From: Hymenobacter sp. BRD67
Lineage (GTDB): Bacteria; Bacteroidota; Bacteroidia; Cytophagales; Hymenobacteraceae
Direction: 5' to 3'
NCBI RefSeq assembly: GCF_013256425.1
Contig: NZ_CP053904.1
Location: 868,001 to 932,000 of the forward strand
Length of the DNA stretch: 64,000 nucleotides
Program-made: the position numbers and the translations under genes
Notes under the pieces: generated by a model
The model's database searches: none
The model's input: only the letters and a program-made list of their open reading frames with translations
What the model was told of the DNA's origin: nothing
Part shown: in pieces, positions 58,570 to 64,000 of the stretch
Numbering within the stretch: the first letter of the stretch is position 1
Layout of the letters: the number at the start of each line of letters is the position of its first letter

Positions 58570-58961
58570 AAGAGGCTACGGGCAGGTAGTCCAGGCGACT
58601 GATTGGTCAGGACGCAAGCTGCTGCCGGCGATAGCGGAGCAAAGGTGCTCCCCAGCAGGCGCCTAGCTAGCCCAACGTATGATTTGAACCGTCCTAATCT
58701 ATGATTTGAGCCGTCTACTTTCCGCCAAGGGCACGCGACAGGTAGCCGGACAGGTAGCAACCCCTACTCCAGCGGTTGAAATTAGCGCAGATTTCAGGGT
58801 TGCGTATACGCCCTGCGGGTCCGGCTACCCGCTATTTTCGGAAAGGGGGCCGGGAAAGAGGCGAACGCCAGAACGAGTGGTGTACACTGACTTGGACACT
58901 GCTCTAGATGGCAACTTGCTTAATTAAGGTTTGTCATAGGGAATTTGTAACCTGTCGAATC
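58570..58961. other. Intergenic region
   Basis: Nothing convincing is seen in these 390 bases between the S41 peptidase gene and the IS remnant. Confidence 0.4.
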
Positions 58962-59556
58962 TGAGGTGGTTGAGCAAAAACAGCCTGAAGTGGTCCAGTA
59001 AAAACGGAGAGTGCACTAAGGAAAGCGGCGGCCTGGTCCTGTAGCGCCGGGCGTGGCGCGAAAAGGCGGCTTGCGCCGCCATCTGCCACGGCGCAGGTGC
59101 GATGGCCGGCCGTTGCCGCCGCTGGTAGTATCCGGCGGAGCTCACGGCCAGCACCCGGCAAAGCTGCTGCACGGGCCAGGGCTCGGTACAGGCCGCGATG
59201 AAGGCGTAACGGCTCATGGGTGGGGCGGCTGGGAGATACCGCGCCTCAAGCGGTTGCTGGTCACGACTTTTTTAAATATCGCGCTCCATTTCCACGCGTT
59301 TGAGCGCGGCCCGGAGCTGCTTGATTTCGTCGCGCTCCGCGCTGCTGGGCACGGCCGCTGCCAGCGCCCCAGCAGGGCGGGCGAAATGCCCTGGGTACGG
59401 GCCACGTCACCGGCCGCTACTTGACGGACGCCCTCGGTCTTAAAAGCCGGCGTGTATGTCTTGCGGGTAGAGGGGCTCCCTCCGGATTCCGATTTTTCAG
59501 TCGTGGGCAGCGGAAGTTAAGACTTCTCGCTGTCCGTTTTAGCTAGACCACCTCAA
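58962..59556 (-). mobile_element. IS3-family remnant with TGAGGTGGTC-type ends
   Basis: The upper end (at 59556, read on the minus strand) starts TGAGGTGGTCTAGCTAAAAC, and the lower end has TGAAGTGGTCCAGTAAAAAC at 58985, with a second TGAGGTGGTTGAGC at 58962. The matched ends define an IS3-type element. Inside, orfA is read in pieces on the minus strand (KTYTPAFKTEGVRQVAAGDV, GISPALLGRWQ, IKQLRAALKRVEMERDILKK) with frameshifts. orfB begins MSRYAFIAACTEPWPVQQLC at 59217, has AVSSAGYYQRRQR, and is cut off near 59030. The DDE catalytic part is missing, so it cannot move itself. Confidence 0.75.
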
Positions 59557-59731
59557 CTCCTTGTAGGAAACCATGGTGCTGGGTTAGTATGCCTCCGGGA
59601 GGCCGCTACGAAGGAATATAAGCAAAAGAAATAAAATAACATAATTGGGCATAACGGTTGTGCTAATTTAGTGACGTTCTTTGTAGGGAGGTAAGTCATG
59701 GCTTGCTTTTATTTTATTTCTTCTAGATTAT
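59557..59731. other. Upstream region of the T9SS type A protein
   Basis: No gene is seen in these 175 A/T-rich bases. They should hold the promoter of the gene at 59732. Confidence 0.4.
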
Positions 59732-61232
59732 ATGATGCAACGCTACTCCTACCTGGGGGCAGCCTGCCTGCTGGCGGGTTCCCTACAGGCGCAGGATTTA
59801 ACCAACGCCGGCGCTACGGTAACGGTGCAGCCGGGCGCCACTCTTTACGTGGGCTCCGGGGGCTTGCTCAACCAGGCCGCTGGCACCCTCACCAACACCG
59901 GTACGCTGCGTGTGGACGGCTCCCTCACCAACCCTGGCACGCTCGACCTAAGTACCGGCACTTTGGAAGTGCGGGGTGACCTGGCCAATACAGGCACGTT
60001 GCTGCCCGGCACTAGTGCCGTCACCTTCAGCGGGGTGGCCAATCAGTTGCTGACCCCGGCGGGGCCAGTCTCTACCAGGTAGTGGTCAATAAGCCCACGG
60101 CCGGGGCCAATACCCTGCTGCTGGGCGGCGATTTGACGGTGCTTAATTTGCTGACCCTGACCAATGGCCTCGTCAACACCAAGAACGGAGCTGTGGTCAA
60201 TACCCTGCGGCTGCCCAATGCCGCCAACGTGAGTGGCGAAACCACGGGGCGCTACGTGCTCGGGGCGCTGCAAGTCACGCGCAACGCTGTAAGCGGGGCA
60301 ACCGTCGACTTCGGCCACGGGGCCGTGCTCAACCCCACCACCAACAACCTGGGCACGGTGGCCATCACCCGCACGGCGGGCCTTACCACGGCCGATGTGA
60401 GCTACGGCCAGAACCTGAACAACAGTTCGTATAAAGGGATTGACCGCATTTACACGGTGGCCCCCACCAGCCAGCCCAGCGCACCGGTGCAGCTGACGCT
60501 GAGCTGGCTGGCCGACAACGACAATGGCATCACCGACTTTACGCAAGCCCGGATGTGGCAGCAACCCAGCGCCGGCCAGGCCTGGGTTGCCGTAGGGCCC
60601 ACCGCCGGGGCCAGCAGCCGCAGCCTCACCAGCAGCCCGACGCTACTCAACCGCTTCACGGTGAGCAACGCGGCTAATCCGCTGCCCGTCACGCTCACCG
60701 ATTTCACAGCCCGGGCGCAGGGGCCGGCCACCGTGCGCTTGGCCTGGCACACGGCTACCGAGCTCAATAATGAGGGTTTCACGGTGGAGCGCAGCCTGGA
60801 TGGACGAGCCTTCGGGCGGTGAGCACGGTGGCCGGGGCCGGTACCAGCACCACGCCGCACGACTACAGTCTGCTCGACACCCAACTGCCGGCCGGCGCCC
60901 CGCTGCTGTACTACCGCCTGCGCCAGACCGACCTGAATGGTACGCTGAGCTACTCAGTAGTGCGCACGGTGGCCCTGACGGCCCAGGCCGAAGGCTTCGT
61001 GGTGTACCCCACCCACGTAGCCAGTGGGCAGGCGGCCACCTACCTCTACACCGGCCCCAGTGGGCCGGCTACCCTGCGGGTACTCGATGTGCTAGGCCGG
61101 CAGGTGCTGACGCTGCCCGTCGATGGACGCGCCCTAGGTGAAGTGCCGCTGCCAGGCTTGGCCGCCGGCGCCTACCTGCTGCGTTATACCACGGCGACGG
61201 CCAGCTTCACGACCCGTTGCGTGGTGGAGTAG
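59732..61232 (+). CDS. T9SS type A cargo protein, with frameshifts
   Basis: About 500 residues. It has a signal peptide (MMQRYSYLGAACLLAGSLQA), a beta-helix-like run of short repeats (LTNAGATVTVQPGATLYVG, GTLTNTGTLRVDGSLTNPG) and middle domains (TGRYVLGALQVTRNAVSGA, LTDFTARAQGPATVRLAWHT). It ends with the type A sorting domain VYPTHVASGQ ... LRVLDVLGRQVLTLPVDGRA ... LPGLAAGAYLLRY. Breaks near 60070 and 60815 are each fixed by one added G (GGGG and GGG runs). It would be exported by the type IX system and anchored on or released from the cell. Confidence 0.83.
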
Positions 61233-61294
61233 GGGGTCGCCCGTTTTCTTTTTTTAGAAGTTTTACCCTTGACAAAGTTCTGTCATTTCGTTGC

Positions 61295-64000
61295 ATGAAG
61301 CACCTTTTCTCTATTAAACAGTGCCTGCTAGCACTGACACTCATTACCCTCGGCCATTTTTCCGGTCATGCGCAGAGCGTGGGTGTGGGTACTACCGCTC
61401 CCGACGCTTCAGCTGCGCTGGACATTGTTTCCTCAGCTAAGGGCGCGCTGCTGCCGCGCCTGACCAGCGCCCAACGCACGGCCATCGCCAGCCCGGCCAC
61501 CGGCCTGCTCGTGTTTCAGACCGACGCCCCGGCCGGCTTCTACTACAACGCCGGCACGCCGGGCGCCCCGGCCTGGCAACAACTCAACGTGGTGGGCGGT
61601 GCCGGCGACAACCTGGGCAACCACACCGCCACCCAGGCCCTAAACCTGCAAGGCAACGCCCTGACCGGCAGCGGGGCCGACATCGGTGCGGCAGTAGGCG
61701 TGGGCATCCGCGCCGACGGCGGCCTGAACCTGGGCCAGAACACCACCGGCAACAACGTGTACCTCGGCTACCAGAGCGGCCAGGCCAACACGACCGGCAC
61801 GGGCAACCAGTTCAGCGGCTACCAGAGCGGCCCGCGCAACACGACGGGCAGCAACAACCTGTTCAGCGGTGCTTACAGCGGCTATTTGAACACGACGGGC
61901 AACAACAACCAGTTCAATGGCTACCAAAGTGGCTTCAGCAACAGCACCGGTGCCAACAACCAGTTCAGCGGCTACAATAGTGGCTACAACAACACCACCG
62001 GCACCCAGAACCAATTCAGCGGCAACAACAGCGGCTACAACACCAGCACGGGCAGCCAGAACCTTTTCATGGGCTACGAGAGCGGCTTCCGCAACACCAC
62101 GGGCAACAGCAACCAGTTCACCGGCTACCGGAGCGGCTACAGCAACACCACCGGCAGCGCCAACCAGTTCAGCGGCTTCGCCAGCGGCTATGGCAACACG
62201 GCGGGCAACAACAACGTGTTCAGCGGTTACCAGAGCGGCCAGTACAACACGACGGGCAGCAACAATACGGTGCTGGGCTTCAACAGCGGCCCGGCTAGCG
62301 GCAGCGGGGCGCTCACCAACGCCACGGCCCTGGGCGCCAACGTCACCCTGACCCAGAGCAACACCGTGGTGCTGGGTAACGGCGCCAGCGTGGGCATCGG
62401 CACCGCCACGCCCAATAACCTGCTGGACCTGGGCCCCACCTACGGCGCAACGCCCACCGCCGCCGCTACCAAGAAGCTGGCCGTGTTCAACAGCGCAGCG
62501 GGCGACAATTTCTACGGCTTGGGTGTATCGAGCGGGCAGCTAAACCTGTTTGCCGGGGGCACCAGTACGGCCGCGCCCGGCCTGGTGCTCAACACCAACG
62601 GCAACGTGGGCATCGGCACCACTGCCCCACCCAGGCCTTGGACGTGGCCGGCACCACCCGCACCACCAACGCCATCGTCACCACGGCCCTGACCGGCACT
62701 GGGGCCGACATCGGCACGGCCGTGGGCGTGGGCATCCGGGCCGACGGCGGCCTGAACCTGGGCCAGAACACCACCGGCAACAACGTGTACCTCGGCTACC
62801 AGAGCGGCCAGGCCAACACGACGGGCAACTTCAACCAGTTCAGCGGCTACCTGAGCGGCGCCAGCAACACGATAGGCAGCTACAACCAGTTCAGCGGCTT
62901 CTTCAGCGGCAACCGCAATACGACGGGCGGCAGCAACCAGTTCAGCGGCTTGCAGAGCGGCTACAGCAACACGACGGGCAGCTACAACCAGTTCAACGGC
63001 AGCCAGAGCGGCTACTTCAACACGACGGGCACTCAGAACCAGTTCAGCGGCTTCTACAGCGGCTACAACAACACGACGGGCAGCAACAACCTGTTCATCG
63101 GCTTCCAGAGCGGCTACAACAACACGACGGGCAACAACAACCAGTTCAGCGGCTACCAGAGCGGCGCCAGCAACACGACGGGCACTCAGAACCAGTTCAG
63201 CGGCTACAACAGCGGCTTCTTCAACACGACGGGCAACAACAACCAGTTCAACGGCTACTACAGCGGCTACCGCAACACGACGGGCACTCAGAACCAGTTC
63301 AACGGCTACCAGAGCGGCTATAATAACACGACGGGCAACGGCAATCAGTTCAGCGGCTACCAGAGCGGCTACAGCAACACGACGGGCCGGCAAAACCAGT
63401 TCAACGGCAGCCAGAGCGGGTTCGCCAATACGACGGGCGTCCAGAACCAGTTCATTGGTTACCAGGCAGGCCAGGCCAACACGACGGGCAACAACAACCA
63501 GTTCAACGGCTTCCTGAGTGGCTTTAGCAACACCACGGGCAGCCAGAACCTGTTCAGCGGCTTTCAGAGCGGCCAAGCTAATACCACAGGCTATGGCAAC
63601 CAGTTCATTGGCTACCAGGCCGGCTTCAGCAATACAATAGGCACCCAGAACCTATTCAGCGGCTACCAGAGCGGCTACTACAACACGACGGGCAGCAACA
63701 ACACGGTGCTGGGCTTCAACAGCGGCCCGGCCAGCGGCAGCGGGGCGCTCACCAACGCCACGGCCCTGGGCGCCAACGTCACCCTGACCCAGAGCAACAC
63801 GGTCATCCTCGGCAACGCCGCCAGCGTCGGCATCGGCACGAGTACCCCACCCAGATGCTGGAAGTTGCCGGCACGGTGTACAGTACCAGCGGCGGCTTCA
63901 AGTTTCCCGACGGCACCACCCAGGCCACGGCCGCCACGGCCACCAACCTGACGGGCGACGTGACCAGCACCGGCGCGGCCACCACCTACAACAACGTGGT
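61295..64000 (+). CDS. TMF-type repeat adhesin, very large, with frameshifts, runs off the window
   Basis: The gene starts at ATG 61295 with a signal peptide (MKHLFSIKQCLLALTLITLG) and runs past 64000. It contains GVGTTAPDASAALDIVSSAK, two large arrays of 17-residue repeats of the form GYxSGxxNTTGxxNQFS, identical caps (GFNSGPASGSGALTNATALG) and stalk-like GIGT-TP segments. Breaks near 62625 and 63845 are each fixed by one added C in a CCCC run, so the two arrays belong to one protein. Repeats of this type occur in tail-fibre-like and trimeric surface proteins, so it probably forms a stalk for adhesion. The C-terminal chaperone or anchor domain lies beyond the window. Confidence 0.8.
61766..62275 (+). 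repeat. First array: ten 51-bp (17-residue) repeats
   Basis: Ten in-frame units of exactly 51 bases start at 61766, each encoding a variant of GYQSGxxNTTGxxNQFS. The cap follows at 62276. A leader encoding VGVGIRADGGLNLGQNTTG precedes the first unit. Confidence 0.9.
62794..63711 (+). repeat. Second array: eighteen 51-bp (17-residue) repeats
   Basis: Eighteen in-frame units of exactly 51 bases start at 62794, with the same consensus as the first array, and are followed by the same cap at 63712. The preceding leader is nearly identical to that of the first array, so leader, repeats and cap were duplicated as one module. Confidence 0.9.

Noticed and set aside
62512..63576. A 354-codon repeated frame on the minus strand
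   Set aside because: It is the antisense of the 17-residue repeat array; the plus frame has signal peptide, leader, repeats and cap.
61766..63711. CRISPR array suggested by regular repeats
   Set aside because: Units are 51 bases, in frame and coding with variation at third positions; no repeat-spacer pattern and no cas gene.

Overview
The window looks like chromosomal DNA of a high-GC Bacteroidota member of the Cytophagales, most likely Hymenobacter or a close relative. Supporting features are type IX secretion sorting domains of both classes (about 11.7 kb and 61.0 kb), a FecI/FecR-type sigma/anti-sigma pair with an STN-domain protein, a TonB-dependent receptor with a carboxypeptidase-like N-terminal domain, GntP and DUF1080 genes, a BLUF photoreceptor and a TAnnTTTG-type promoter element. 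The genus is inferred from gene content and composition. I see no rRNA or tRNA gene and no CRISPR array.

Layout. 0-4.3 kb: sucC, a LolD-like ATPase, a single-strand-annealing-like protein, a BLUF protein and a decayed IPT/TIG surface-protein gene. 4.8-11 kb: a zinc phospholipase C-like protein, a di-heme cytochrome c peroxidase, and a sigma factor/FecR/STN-barrel operon. 11-13.9 kb: a lipoprotein and a type B T9SS cargo protein. 14.2-31.4 kb: a large arsenosugar-type cluster with aquaporin, arsS, an AhpD-like protein, an SDR, an epimerase, a TIGR04283-type glycosyltransferase, a BamA-like barrel, DUF547, arsM, DUF6134, rhodanese, a processive glycosyltransferase, a polyferredoxin membrane protein, an FAD oxidoreductase, a DPM1-like glycosyltransferase, a GT87-like integral membrane transferase and a TIGR04282-type transferase. 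31.6-40.7 kb: a minus-strand sugar locus (DUF1080, three TIM-barrel isomerases, MFS, cytochrome c, Gfo/Idh/MocA, gluconate dehydrogenase subunit 3, GMC oxidoreductase) that fits oxidation of glycosides to 3-keto-glycosides and their cleavage. 41-44.7 kb: GntP permease, AraC regulator, aldo/keto reductase. 45.1-51.6 kb: two metallophosphoesterases, a beta-helix lipoprotein and a TonB receptor. 51.8-59.6 kb: a degraded region with nested insertion-sequence remnants, gene fragments (xanthine dehydrogenase, Crp/Fnr), a multi-PAS histidine kinase and an S41 peptidase. 59.7-64 kb: a type A T9SS protein and a very large repeat adhesin (TMF-type 17-residue repeats) that runs off the end.

How the genes fit together. 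ArsM and ArsS are the two defining enzymes of arsenosugar synthesis. The surrounding transferases, redox proteins and outer-membrane barrel suggest the product is further glycosylated, perhaps lipid-linked, and placed in or passed across the envelope; that part is inference. In the sugar locus, the GMC flavoprotein, its small subunit and the cytochrome c would oxidise the sugar in the periplasm, and the DUF1080 and isomerase-like proteins would split the keto-glycoside.

Quality caution. At least sixteen genes carry a frameshift, and nearly all are repaired by adding one base to a short homopolymer, mostly G or C. This points to consensus deletions in the assembly rather than real gene decay, so those genes are given as single CDS spanning the break. 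The degraded IS region at 51.8-53.6 kb, the IPT fragment and the Crp/Fnr fragment look truly decayed, with stops, lost ends and multiple breaks.
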